Positions 45,204-54,045 of a stretch of DNA of 64,000 nt are shown here, piece after piece. This stretch comes from Methanobacterium sp. BRmetb2. Its GTDB lineage: Archaea > Methanobacteriota > Methanobacteria > Methanobacteriales > Methanobacteriaceae. The stretch covers positions 1,755,501 through 1,819,500 of the forward strand of contig CP022705.1 of assembly GCA_003491285.1 (NCBI GenBank). The letters run 5' to 3'. Both the position numbers and the translations under genes were made by a program. The notes under the pieces are model-generated. The model did not search any database. It was not told the origin of the DNA and worked only from the letters and a program-made list of their open reading frames with translations. Numbering within the stretch: position 1 is the first letter of the stretch; each line of letters opens with the position of its first letter.

Positions 45204-45980
45204 TTGAGTATATTATCCATAGAAAATGCCACTTTTTCTTATAATGGTAGTGAAAATATATTTCAGGACATTAATTTAACTGTGGATGAGGGGGATGTTC
45301 TTTGCATACTTGGCCCTAATGGTTGTGGTAAAACCACATTAATAAAGTGTTTAAACAAATTACTGGAACTAAAAGAAGGCCAGGTTTTTATCAGTGGTAA
45401 AAATATTAAAGATATAGACCAGAGAGGAATAGCCCGAAATATTGGTTATATTCCTCAGGGCCATGTTTCAACATTTGCATTTTCAGTATTTGATGTGGTG
45501 CTCATGGGTCGGGCTCCTCATCTTGAGTTTCTGGAATCTCCCGGCCGTGAAGATTATGAAAAGGTTGAAAAGGCCTTAAAAAAGATGGGGATATATAATT
45601 TAAAAGATAAACCATACACCTCTTTAAGTGGGGGTGAACAACAATTAGTATTTTTTGCCAGAGTTCTAGCCCAGGAACCACGTATTTTGATACTTGATGA
45701 ACCTACATCTCATCTTGATTTTGGCAATCAGCTTAAAACCATGGATATTATAAAAAAATTAGCTTTAGACGGTCTTTCAGTTATAATGACCTCCCATTTC
45801 CCAGACCATGCATTTATATCTTCCAATAAAGTAGCCCTTATGAAAGACTGCAGATTCATAGGTACAGGTACACCAGAAGAGATTATAACTGAGGAAGCCA
45901 TGGAAATGGTCTACGGAATCCAGGTAAAGATAATGGAACTTGAACTAAGAAAAATTTGCGTTCCTTTGAAATCTTTATAA
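45204..45980 (+). CDS. Iron-complex-type ABC transporter ATP-binding protein
   Basis: 258 residues. Walker A 'GPNGCGKTTL' (about 37-46), Q-loop 'GYIPQGHVSTFAFSVFDVVLMGR', signature 'LSGGEQQLV' and Walker B 'ILILDEPTSHLD' followed by the switch 'MTSHFPDH' are intact. It starts at TTG after AAGGAGGTG. It completes a FecBCDE-type importer. Confidence 0.93.
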   Translation: MSILSIENATFSYNGSENIFQDINLTVDEGDVLCILGPNGCGKTTLIKCLNKLLELKEGQVFISGKNIKDIDQRGIARNIGYIPQGHVSTFAFSVFDVVLMGRAPHLEFLESPGREDYEKVEKALKKMGIYNLKDKPYTSLSGGEQQLVFFARVLAQEPRILILDEPTSHLDFGNQLKTMDIIKKLALDGLSVIMTSHFPDHAFISSNKVALMKDCRFIGTGTPEEIITEEAMEMVYGIQVKIMELELRKICVPLKSL

Positions 45981-46112
45981 AAAAAGATTATAACATAATT
46001 ATAGTATTTAACAGAGCACAGAATATGCAGTTTATAAACAATTTAATAGCTTAAACTTGGGTATTTTAAAGATTAATATGATTGATAATATGATGGGAGG
46101 AGCGGTGATAAA

Positions 46113-46691
46113 ATGAGTAATTATATGGATTTATTAAAAAAAGCTGGTAATTTTCACGGAGAAATTTGTGGCGGGATTGTTATGGGAACCAAATTAGCAA
46201 TATACGGCATGGAAACTATGGGCATGGAACCGGGCAAGAAAGATAAAAGATTGATAGTATTCACTGAAATTGATCGATGTATTTCTGATGCGGTTATGTC
46301 AGTAACTAAAACATCTGTTGGAAAAAAATCACTTAAAACCATGGGTTATGGTAAATTCGCTGCCTCCTTTGTTAATATAGAAACTGGAGATGCAATCCGT
46401 GTCATAGATATTGATGCAAATAAAAAGAATGAAAAGAAATCAAAAGTAGATGAAGAAACAATTGAAGAGCTAATTAAAAGGATTGATAAAACACCAGCTG
46501 AAGAACTTTTTAAGATTCAGAGGGTTTCAGTTAAAATTGACGAAAATGATTTACCTGGAAAACCACGGGAAATGGCCACCTGTGCTGAATGTGGTGAAGT
46601 GGTTATGGATGGTAAACATCATTTAAATGGTGGTAAGTCGTACTGTACATCCTGTTACAGTGGGTCATATTATACTCTTTTAAGTGAATAA
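46113..46691 (+). CDS. FmdE-family protein with TraR-like zinc ribbon
   Basis: 192 residues. The FmdE domain starts 'GNFHGEICGGIVMGTKLAIYGM' (ends given), with the HGxxCGG metal-site motif, 'VFTEIDRCISDAVMSVTKTSVGKKSL' and 'YGKFAASFVN'. The C-terminal zinc ribbon has CAECGEVV and CTSC. Members are named after a protein co-purified with formylmethanofuran dehydrogenase, a Mo/W enzyme. Placement after a metal-type importer suggests metal handling. Confidence 0.9.
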   Translation: MSNYMDLLKKAGNFHGEICGGIVMGTKLAIYGMETMGMEPGKKDKRLIVFTEIDRCISDAVMSVTKTSVGKKSLKTMGYGKFAASFVNIETGDAIRVIDIDANKKNEKKSKVDEETIEELIKRIDKTPAEELFKIQRVSVKIDENDLPGKPREMATCAECGEVVMDGKHHLNGGKSYCTSCYSGSYYTLLSE

Positions 46692-46957
46692 TTTACTTTT
46701 TATTACTTATTCCTAAATTATTTAATAGTTGAATCAAGATTTAAATATGGTAATTTAATTTTATTTTTGCCATGTTATTGTCACTAAATACAGTTATAAA
46801 GTGTACAGTTTCTACAGTCACTACGATATCTTCTAAATATAACTAAAAACAACTAATTTTATGAAATTTTTGATTTAATTTGGATTATTATTTATTAAAT
46901 ATAGTCTATAATGTAATATAGAAGGGGAATTGATTTTATGGTGGCTGGTGGTACCAC

Positions 46958-48643
46958 ATGAATAAGCTGAAAAATCGCATAAAAGGAGTATTTTTTGAGG
47001 GTTTACTACCATTAGATCCCTCCCGATTTAGAGCGGAAATCATTGCCGGTATAATCATGGCAGCCATATTTATTCCGGAGGTAATGGGATACTCTAAAAT
47101 TGCGGGAATGCCTATAATTAGTGGTATATATACCATAATATTGCCAATGGCAGTATTTGCTGTTTTTTGTTCTTCCCGTCACCTTATTGTAGGGGCAGAC
47201 TCGGCAACGGCAGCTATATTGTTTGGGGTGTTAGTGACAGTGGCTGTTCCGGGAAGTCCCCAATATGTGGCTATTGCTTCTTTAGTTGCTATTTTATGTG
47301 CTGTATTTTTAATAACGGCCCGTATTTTAAACCTGGGTTTTATAGGAGATTTCCTGTCCCGTACAGCATTGGTGGGATTCCTCTCTGGAGTGGGGATTCA
47401 GGTAGCCATAAGTCAATTAGGGGGAATGTTTGGTATTAAGTCGGTAGGGATAAATACTATTCCCCAAATTATAAATTTCGCCTTTAATTTAGGGGCAATC
47501 CATATTTACACTTTAATTATATCAGTTGTTGTATTGGCAGTTATTCTAATAACCCGTCGTATCTCTTCCAAAATACCTGGTGCATTGATTGCAGTGGTAG
47601 GCACTATTTTGGCCAGTTTATTATTTGATTTTTCAGGAACAGGAATTTCATTACTGGGCATGGTTCCCAGCAATATTCCTGCTTTTAATCTTCCTAATTT
47701 TAATGCATTAGATTTTTATACTTTATTTACTGCTACAGTAGCTTGTTTCACGGTTATAATAGCTCAGAGTGCAGCTACATCCAGGGCATACAGTTTGAAA
47801 TACTCGGAGGAACTGGATGAAAATAAAGATATTCTGGGTTTGGGATTAGCTAATCTGGCAGCAGGATTAAATAGTACCTTTGTGGTTAATGGGAGTCCAA
47901 CCAAGACCCAAATTGCCCTGGATTCAGGTGCTCAGAGCCAACTGGCCACACTGGTAACTGCAGCAGCCGTCCTGGTGGTGGTTATTCTATTTACCAAACC
48001 TCTTTCTTTACTGCCTAACGCCACTCTGGCCAGTATAGTTTTTTTAATTGGAATGGAAATGGTGGATATATCTGGATTAAAAAAAATTTACCGGCAGGTA
48101 CCCTCAGAATTTTATCTTGCTTTCATCACTCTTTTAACTGTGGTGGTGGGGGGTGTTTTATGGGGTATTATAGTTGCAATCGTAATATCAATACTTTTAC
48201 ATCTCAGTCACTCCTATCGACCAAATAATAGCATATTAACCCTTAATGAACGAAATGAATGGAATTTTACCCCTGTCCGCCCAGGTGAATTTACCAAAAA
48301 AGGTTTGATAGTTTACCGTTTCAACCGAGATCTGTACTATGCCAATGCATACAAACTCATGAAAGAAGTAATGAAACTGGTCAAAACATCAGAATATCCA
48401 GTAGAATGGTTTGTTATCGATGCTGGGGGGTTCAGCGGTATCGATTATACTTCTGTGCAGATGTTAAAAGAATTAAAAACTAAACTAGATGAATTAAACA
48501 TCGTTTTTGCAATGACCACAGTTCTTCCCAATTTAATGAAACAATTTGAGCAGTCTGGATTTATGGATGTTTTGGGGGAATATAACTTATATAAAAATGT
48601 AGATGAGGCACTTCAGGCTTTTGAAAATAAAAATAATTTTTAA
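46958..48643 (+). CDS. SulP family anion transporter with STAS domain
   Basis: 561 residues. About 10-12 membrane helices with the SulP signature 'RAEIIAGIIMAAIFIPEVMGYSKIAGMP' (ends given) and 'VNGSPTKTQIALDSGAQSQLA'. The C-terminal STAS domain is at about 445-555 ('WFVIDAGGFSGIDYTSVQML'). The likely substrate is sulfate or a similar oxyanion. A seven-codon frame (MVAGGTT) at 46938-46961 ends by overlapping the start ATG, though it may simply be the GGTGG-rich ribosome binding region. Confidence 0.92.
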   Translation: MNKLKNRIKGVFFEGLLPLDPSRFRAEIIAGIIMAAIFIPEVMGYSKIAGMPIISGIYTIILPMAVFAVFCSSRHLIVGADSATAAILFGVLVTVAVPGSPQYVAIASLVAILCAVFLITARILNLGFIGDFLSRTALVGFLSGVGIQVAISQLGGMFGIKSVGINTIPQIINFAFNLGAIHIYTLIISVVVLAVILITRRISSKIPGALIAVVGTILASLLFDFSGTGISLLGMVPSNIPAFNLPNFNALDFYTLFTATVACFTVIIAQSAATSRAYSLKYSEELDENKDILGLGLANLAAGLNSTFVVNGSPTKTQIALDSGAQSQLATLVTAAAVLVVVILFTKPLSLLPNATLASIVFLIGMEMVDISGLKKIYRQVPSEFYLAFITLLTVVVGGVLWGIIVAIVISILLHLSHSYRPNNSILTLNERNEWNFTPVRPGEFTKKGLIVYRFNRDLYYANAYKLMKEVMKLVKTSEYPVEWFVIDAGGFSGIDYTSVQMLKELKTKLDELNIVFAMTTVLPNLMKQFEQSGFMDVLGEYNLYKNVDEALQAFENKNNF

Positions 48644-49211
48644 GATAAAAATTAATCTTGCAAAGCGATACTAAGTTATCACCCTAGAAAAAGATTAATG
48701 TTTCTCCAATTATCATGTATGGCTGTTGTTTGTATTTTGAAATATGTATTGAAGATTGGATTATACATTAAGATATTGTAGATTGGATCACGTATTGTAT
48801 TTTCGGATTAGGTATTGTATGTTCTCTTTTGGAGCCTCATGAAGAAAAGCCAGTTCATAAATGAGTATTAATAGTAGATTTAATTAAAAATTTTTTTAGT
48901 AGTTGCATATTATCTATCTCTAAAACAACCTGAGGGAATTGGCTTAATTTTAATGGCTTTGAAAATCCAGGGAGATAAAAATACAATCCATCAACTGCAG
49001 GGTACACTGGTGATATTTAAAATAGACATACCTATTGTAACTCCCTAATTAATAATATGCAAACAACAAGTAGAAAATAAATACATCAAAACATCCTACA
49101 TATGATTTTAAGTTTTTTAAGACAGTTAAAAAATCTAATTTAAAAGAATAATAGTAATAAAATTAAAATCACTATTACACTACTTTATAGGCTTTTAAGA
49201 TCAATAGTTAA
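48644..49211. repeat. Intergenic region with degenerate GTATTGTATTTTGGAT-like repeats
   Basis: Nearly 570 bases without a convincing gene. Between about 48725 and 48830 several degenerate copies of GTATTGTATTTTGGAT occur (for example GGATCACGTATTGTATTTTCGGAT), matching the tandem repeat at 51061-51178 on the far side of the TRAM and ATPase genes. A 31-codon frame at 48953-49048 exists but lacks a well-placed ribosome binding site. The rest is AT-rich. Confidence 0.5.
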
Positions 49212-49226
49212 TTGCCTATTAGGCAA
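49212..49226. promoter_or_regulatory. Palindrome TTGCCTATTAGGCAA
   Basis: TTGCCT and AGGCAA are perfect six-base arms around ATT, about 20-34 bases before the TRAM gene start. This is a plausible operator or a 5'-leader hairpin for that gene. No regulator is known. Confidence 0.4.
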
Positions 49227-49245
49227 AAAAATGGAAGTGATAAAT

Positions 49246-49461
49246 TTGTTCGAAGATAGTTACAGTAAAGATAAAAATGCTCCTATTAAAGAAGGAGGAG
49301 AATATGATGTTAAGATTGAAGATACCGGTAGAGACGGTGATGGAATAGCCCGTATAGAAGGTTTTGTTGTATTTGTTTCCGGTGCTAAAGTTGGCGATGA
49401 AGTTAAAATTAGAGTTAACTCTACAAGAAGAAATTTTGCCTTTGCTGAAGTAATAGAATAA
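49246..49461 (+). CDS. TRAM domain-containing RNA-binding protein
   Basis: 71 residues, almost wholly a TRAM domain: 'PIKEGGEYDVKIEDTGRDGDGIARIEGFVVFV' region and 'AKVGDEVKIRVNSTRRNFAFAEVIE' (ends given). Methanogen stand-alone TRAM proteins bind RNA and have been linked to cold-responsive RNA chaperoning. ATG 49231 is in frame with no binding site, but GGAAGTGA at 49233-49240 lies five bases before TTG 49246, giving MFEDSYS. Confidence 0.9.
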   Translation: MFEDSYSKDKNAPIKEGGEYDVKIEDTGRDGDGIARIEGFVVFVSGAKVGDEVKIRVNSTRRNFAFAEVIE

Positions 49462-49821
49462 CCATTATTTTCTAAAAATGAAAAGTAATATTTACTAATT
49501 TCATCTTTTCATCTTTTTATTAAATTTAAGTTAATCATTAACTATTTCACATAAAGTAAAAAAATATTTTTTATACCTCTTTTTTTCTTTTTTAATTATA
49601 AATCAAACATTATTTTCTTAAAATCTATTTTTGGTTTGAATATCCAGAATAAAGAATAAGTTCAGGTTGATACTTTTAGTTCTAATAATATTGGTATTGT
49701 GACTATTGCCACTGAAATTGGCTGCTGTAAAATAATAAAGATTTTTTCTGGAAATCTGGAGTTATATTTAAATAAATTTAATTACAGGACTATTAATTTT
49801 CTTTTTATTATTCAAATAATT
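49462..49821. other. Intergenic AT-rich region
   Basis: 360 bases between the TRAM gene and the convergent ATPase gene. T-rich runs follow the TRAM stop (for example T-tracts near 49500-49600) and may terminate transcription. A short plus-strand frame at 49699-49884 overlaps the ATPase tail and has no coding character. Confidence 0.45.
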
Positions 49822-51012
49822 TTAGATACTTCTATAGGGAAAAACTCCCTTTTCTTCAAATTCACTTTTGAGCCAGGCCTTTAATATATGTTCGGAAATA
49901 TTATAAACGCCCTTTTCTGATTCTATTAATCTTAACTTCTGTATTTTGTTTAGAGGTTTACTTAATGAACCTGGCGTTACTTCTAATTGTTTGGCTATTT
50001 CATTTCTTTTTAGGGGCTTATCTATAAGAATGGTTATTATATTTTGTTCTTTGAGGGTCAACCTGCTCCATTGATTTATTAAATGAACAGCAATATAAGG
50101 CAATGTCCTTTTAAATTCTTCATTTACTTTATCTTCAGTTAAAGACACATTCTTTTGGAGTAATTTAGCAAAGGTATTCACGTAAAATGGTATTCCTTTA
50201 GTACATTTATAGAATCTTTCAAATCCACTGTCATCTAAATTTAGGGAAGGCAATTTCTCTTTCAGATAATTATATACAGTTTCTTTGGTGAAAGGAGATA
50301 TTTCTATATTCAGCATTCTACCTCCAAATGCACCGTCATGGCCTGCTATTTTTTCTATTATGGAATCTCTGGAAGTTATTGATCCTGCAAATACATAAGC
50401 TACATTTTTTTGATTTTGAATAACACTTCTAAGAAACCATAAAAATGCGTCTAATTTTTCACCCAGATCATTAAGGGCCTGAAATTCGTCAATTATCATA
50501 ATGGATCCTTTTATGTCATTAGGGTGTTCTTCGTAGATTATTTGAGGTAAATCCAGAACAAATTTTGAAAGTTTTTTATAATCATCTTCTGACTTGGGAA
50601 TAGGAACTGGTATCCCTCCTGCGTCAGTGATTTCTCTTAAGCTGAAATTTTTTGTTTTAAAAAATTTTGATATTTTCTGTGATGTGGTGGAGAATTTCTT
50701 ATTTTCACAGGCTTCTATCCAGCCAGTATAAAAATGTTCAATTATTCCCATTTCAGTTAATTGACCTCTTTGATATCCCGTAGTTGCAGATAGGTCAATA
50801 TAATTTGTTAAGTAATCATTTTCAAGTTCTCTTTTTATTTTTTTAATTAAAACGGTTTTTCCTACTCCTCTAATCCCAATAATCATCAGTGTAGGGGGAG
50901 ATCCTTTAGATGTTGTTTCTAAAAGAGTTTTAAGCAGGTTAATATCATCTTCTCGATTATAAAATTGTTGATCTGTTAATTCTGCGTCTGTTCCCCATGC
51001 CAGATCTTCCAT
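49822..51012 (-). CDS. Archaeal AAA+ ATPase with C-terminal winged helix
   Basis: 396 residues of the archaeal ATPase family (PF01637-like, STAND/Orc-related). 'QQFYNREDDINLLKTLLE' start, Walker A 'IGIRGVGKTVLI' (about 45-56), Walker B 'SIMIIDEFQALND' (about 167-179) and sensor region 'VAYVFAGSITS'. The C-terminal wHTH ('KPLKRNEIAKQLEVTPGSLSKPLNKI') suggests DNA binding. The family is common in archaeal mobile and accessory regions, and its function is mostly unknown. Tandem repeats lie just upstream. Confidence 0.87.
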   Translation of the reverse strand: MEDLAWGTDAELTDQQFYNREDDINLLKTLLETTSKGSPPTLMIIGIRGVGKTVLIKKIKRELENDYLTNYIDLSATTGYQRGQLTEMGIIEHFYTGWIEACENKKFSTTSQKISKFFKTKNFSLREITDAGGIPVPIPKSEDDYKKLSKFVLDLPQIIYEEHPNDIKGSIMIIDEFQALNDLGEKLDAFLWFLRSVIQNQKNVAYVFAGSITSRDSIIEKIAGHDGAFGGRMLNIEISPFTKETVYNYLKEKLPSLNLDDSGFERFYKCTKGIPFYVNTFAKLLQKNVSLTEDKVNEEFKRTLPYIAVHLINQWSRLTLKEQNIITILIDKPLKRNEIAKQLEVTPGSLSKPLNKIQKLRLIESEKGVYNISEHILKAWLKSEFEEKGVFPYRSI

Positions 51013-51060
51013 GGATTCACCTCAAGGATATTTTATTTAGAAATAATGTATTTCAAACTT

Positions 51061-51178
51061 GTATTGTATTTTGGATCATGTGTTATATATAATCTTTTTT
51101 GGATCATGTATTGTATTTTGGATCATGTGTTATATATAATCTTTTTTGGATCATGTATTGTATTTTGGATCATAATTT
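51061..51178. repeat. 47-bp tandem repeat, 2.5 copies
   Basis: Two identical 47-base units (51061-51107 and 51108-51154) and a partial third (51155-51178) begin GTATTGTATTTTGGATCATG and contain TTATATATAATC. TTGGATCAT recurs five times at alternating spacing. The array sits about 50 bases upstream of the ATPase start. It is too short in unit and copy number to be CRISPR, and there are no variable spacers. It might be a binding array for the ATPase's winged helix. Confidence 0.85.
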
Positions 51179-51383
51179 AGTTATAATTTGATTTTTTCTA
51201 AAACCCATTATTTTTAAGGAAAATTCTTCACATTGATAATTGTTCTTCATGTTTGGTTAATCTGTTCATAATTGGTTTTAAAACCGCTCACAATCCAAGT
51301 GGGTAAATGCAATTGGAAAAACATAAAAAGAAAAACATCAAAATAATTCAATATAGTTCTAATTTGAGGGGGTGCTTTAATCA

Positions 51384-52739
51384 ATGGATAATATAGATTT
51401 AAAAAAAGATCTGTTAATAGTGGGAATTTTAGTATCCTTTCTTACGCCATTTGTTAGATCATCTATTAATCTGGCATTACCTGCTCTAGCAGTTGAATTT
51501 GGTTTATCAGCTGTATTTTTAACCTGGATATCAACAATATATTTACTGGTTAACGCCATACTTTACATTCCATTTGGTCGAATTGGAGATATCTATGGGC
51601 GAAAACGTATCTTTCAATATGGATTAATCATTTTCACACTAAGCTCATTTGTATCAGCATTCTCTATTTCAGGGGAAATGTTCCTTTTTTTCAGGATTAT
51701 TCAAGCTATAGGAAATGCCATGATATTTGCTAATTTAAATGCCATGATTTCATCAGCATTTAAAGAAAGTGAAAGAGGTAAAGCTTTCGGATTAACATCC
51801 ATGGGCGTTTTCGTAGGGTTAATTTTTGGGCCAATACTTGGAGGAGCTATCACTGAAATTGTAGGATGGAGAACATTATTCTATTTAGATACCATAATAG
51901 GGATAATAGCAGCTTATGCTATCACAAGGTTTAAATATGATTGGATAGATGCAAAGGGTGAAAAATTAGATATTTTAGGATCATTTATCCTGGGCATATC
52001 CCTTATATCCATAATTTATGCTTTGTCAAATCCCACAAGCAATTACATTCTATTTCTACTAATTGCAGGGATAATAGGGCTGGCACTGTTTTATTTGGTG
52101 GAAAAGAAGGTTGATTATCCTTTGATTAATTTAGATTTATTTAACAGTAAAAGTTTTACCTTTGGAAACATCACTGCATTCCTAAATTACGCCGCCTTTG
52201 TATCTGTAGCGTTTATTCTAACCCTCTACCTTCAATATTTAAAGGGTTATGGTCCTCTTACAGCTGGTCTGATTGTTTCTGTTCAATCCATTATGATGGT
52301 TATTGTATCTCCCTTTGCCGGAAGATTATCAGACAAAATCAATCCTGGAAGCGTATCAACCGCAGGGATGGTGTTAACAACTATTGGTGTGGCTCTTATG
52401 ACTCTAATTAACTTCCAAAATGCCCTATATGTGGGGGCAATTTCTCTTATTATTTTTGGAGCAGGTATAGGTTTATTTTATGCTTCTAATACCAAAGTCG
52501 TTCTTGGTGCGGTGGACAAAAAATATTATGGAATTGCAAGCGCCACATTAAGTAATTCAAGATCCATAGGTCAGATATTTGGAATGGGCATAGTAACATT
52601 AGTAATCTCTGCCATTTTGGGAAATGTGCAAATAGCACCATCCAATTATCCCGGGTTAATTCTAAGCCTTAGAATAGCACTAGTTGCTATTGCGGTTATA
52701 AGCGCAACTGGAATTTTCACCTCAGTATTTAAAGATTAA
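51384..52739 (+). CDS. MFS transporter, multidrug-efflux (DHA2) type
   Basis: 451 residues with about 14 hydrophobic segments. Motif A is 'GRIGDIYGRKRIFQYG' (about 65-80), 'GPILGGAITEIVGWRTLFYLD' resembles motif C and the post-motif of drug:H+ antiporters, and a second 'GRLSDKINPGSV' appears in the second half. It probably exports a small molecule by proton exchange. GAGGGGGTG precedes ATG 51384. Confidence 0.9.
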   Translation: MDNIDLKKDLLIVGILVSFLTPFVRSSINLALPALAVEFGLSAVFLTWISTIYLLVNAILYIPFGRIGDIYGRKRIFQYGLIIFTLSSFVSAFSISGEMFLFFRIIQAIGNAMIFANLNAMISSAFKESERGKAFGLTSMGVFVGLIFGPILGGAITEIVGWRTLFYLDTIIGIIAAYAITRFKYDWIDAKGEKLDILGSFILGISLISIIYALSNPTSNYILFLLIAGIIGLALFYLVEKKVDYPLINLDLFNSKSFTFGNITAFLNYAAFVSVAFILTLYLQYLKGYGPLTAGLIVSVQSIMMVIVSPFAGRLSDKINPGSVSTAGMVLTTIGVALMTLINFQNALYVGAISLIIFGAGIGLFYASNTKVVLGAVDKKYYGIASATLSNSRSIGQIFGMGIVTLVISAILGNVQIAPSNYPGLILSLRIALVAIAVISATGIFTSVFKD

Positions 52740-52808
52740 AAAAATAATGTTATAATAAATGCCTTGATATGGTTTTTAAAAAGTAAATTATTTTAATTAT
52801 TTTTTAAC

Positions 52809-53177
52809 CTACTTCTTTAATTTACATGATTTATATATGAACAGTGCTCCAATTAAAAAGTTTATAATGGCAATTAAAATAAGTTCCGGTCCTTCAGCTG
52901 AGCTTACTTTAATTCCCAGCGGTCCGGTTATATTAAATAGTTCTACTATTCCTATTAGCCACAGTAATATTCCAACAGCATATGTGGCAATTAAATTTTT
53001 AGTTAACTGAATTACTACTGCAAAGATAATAAAAATTATTCCAATTTCAGGACTGGAAAATAATAGACTTAAAATTCCCCATATAGCTACAATAATACTG
53101 CTTCGCTTTATCCATGTTTTTCTTTTTTCGTCAGCAGATGGTAGAGTTCCTTTATCATTTTCAACATTTTCACTCAA
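52809..53177 (-). CDS. Small membrane protein, unknown family
   Basis: 122 residues: a charged, cytosolic N-terminus (about 1-25, rich in Glu, Lys and Asp) and three to four hydrophobic segments ('SSIIVAIWGILSLLF', 'IGIIFIIFAVVIQL', 'YAVGILLWLIGIVELF', 'LILIAIINFLIGALFIY'). TTG start follows GGGGGGTG on the minus strand. It is convergent with the MFS gene. No function recognised. Confidence 0.7.
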   Translation of the reverse strand: MSENVENDKGTLPSADEKRKTWIKRSSIIVAIWGILSLLFSSPEIGIIFIIFAVVIQLTKNLIATYAVGILLWLIGIVELFNITGPLGIKVSSAEGPELILIAIINFLIGALFIYKSCKLKK

Positions 53178-53772
53178 AATAACACCCCCCTTTATGTTGA
53201 ATATGTATATTGGTGGTTTATATATTTTATGAGTTAATTAAACAGTTAATAGTAGTTTAATGTGAGTTAATCTTAACATTATTAATATATTTTATAAAAA
53301 TACTTAAATATACCAATTAAAGTAATATTAAAATTTTCTTGAGATATTTAAAGCTTAACAGCGCTTAAATAAAAAAAATTAGGAAATTAAGGATTCATTG
53401 GAAAGTATTATTTTCCCTTATTTATAAATTTTTTAGAAAAAGATAATAGAAAGCAGCGAACACTAAAACAATTGTTATATTTACGATTAATTGTAAACAA
53501 AAATCGTGGCTTAAATATGTTAATCTAGAAAGACTATAGTTGCTACTAAAAGCACTACATATAGTATAGTAATTATTCTATTCATTTAAACACCAATCTT
53601 TTCTATAATCCCTTTTATTACTTATTTTTTGGTAAAAGGTTGAGCACTAAATTCAATTTTTATTCGATTTAAAAAATTCATTAATTCTTCAAGTTTAAAA
53701 TCTCACCCATACATTTAAACATGAAATAACATGTATATATGAATTATATGATTAATATGAATTTGTGATATT
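53178..53772. other. Long intergenic region before the AbrB gene
   Basis: 595 bases, strongly AT-rich. Apart from the possible micro-protein at 53520-53585 no gene is seen. TATA-like tracts occur near 53215 (for the minus-strand gene) and 53730-53750 (for abrB). Confidence 0.45.
53520..53585 (-). CDS. Possible 21-residue membrane micro-protein
   Basis: A minus-strand frame encodes MNRIITILYVVLLVATIVFL and Asp, a single hydrophobic helix with one basic residue at its start. GGTG lies six bases before the ATG. It stands alone in a 595-base gap. The match of start, binding site and perfect membrane helix is suggestive only. Confidence 0.35.
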   Translation of the reverse strand: MNRIITILYVVLLVATIVFLD

Positions 53773-54018
53773 ATGACGGAACTTAAAAAAGGAAAATATC
53801 TATTTGGCACAGTAAAGGTAGGTGAACGTGGACAGATTGTTATTCCCAAAGAAGCAAGGGATAAATTCGGAATAAAACCCGGAGACAGTTTAATGGTATT
53901 GGGAGATAAAAAAAAGGGAATCGCAATAGTAAAAACTGACATGATGAAAGAAATTGCACTAAAAATATTAGAAAATATGAATAACGTCAAGGATGTTTTC
54001 AGTTCAGAAAAAAAATAG
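53773..54018 (+). CDS. AbrB/MazE-like DNA-binding regulator
   Basis: 81 residues with an N-terminal SpoVT-AbrB swapped-hairpin domain: 'GTVKVGERGQIVIPKEARDKFGIKPGDSLMVLGD' (residues about 11-44, ends given). The helical C-terminus may mediate oligomerisation. It is followed after 27 bases by a methyltransferase, so the two are probably one transcript, and the regulator may control it. Confidence 0.9.
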   Translation: MTELKKGKYLFGTVKVGERGQIVIPKEARDKFGIKPGDSLMVLGDKKKGIAIVKTDMMKEIALKILENMNNVKDVFSSEKK

Positions 54019-54045
54019 AAAAAGAATTGATAGTGGGGTTATAAT

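Noticed and set aside
48953..49048. 31-codon frame in the gap after the SulP gene
   Set aside because: No ribosome binding site at usable distance and no recognisable features; listed only in the gap description.
51061..51178. Tandem repeats as a CRISPR array
   Set aside because: The units are directly adjacent and identical, without variable spacers, and no cas gene is nearby.
49822..51178. Chromosomal replication origin with Orc1/Cdc6
   Set aside because: The ATPase matches the general archaeal ATPase family better than Orc1/Cdc6, and no archaeal origin-recognition-box motif was seen near it.
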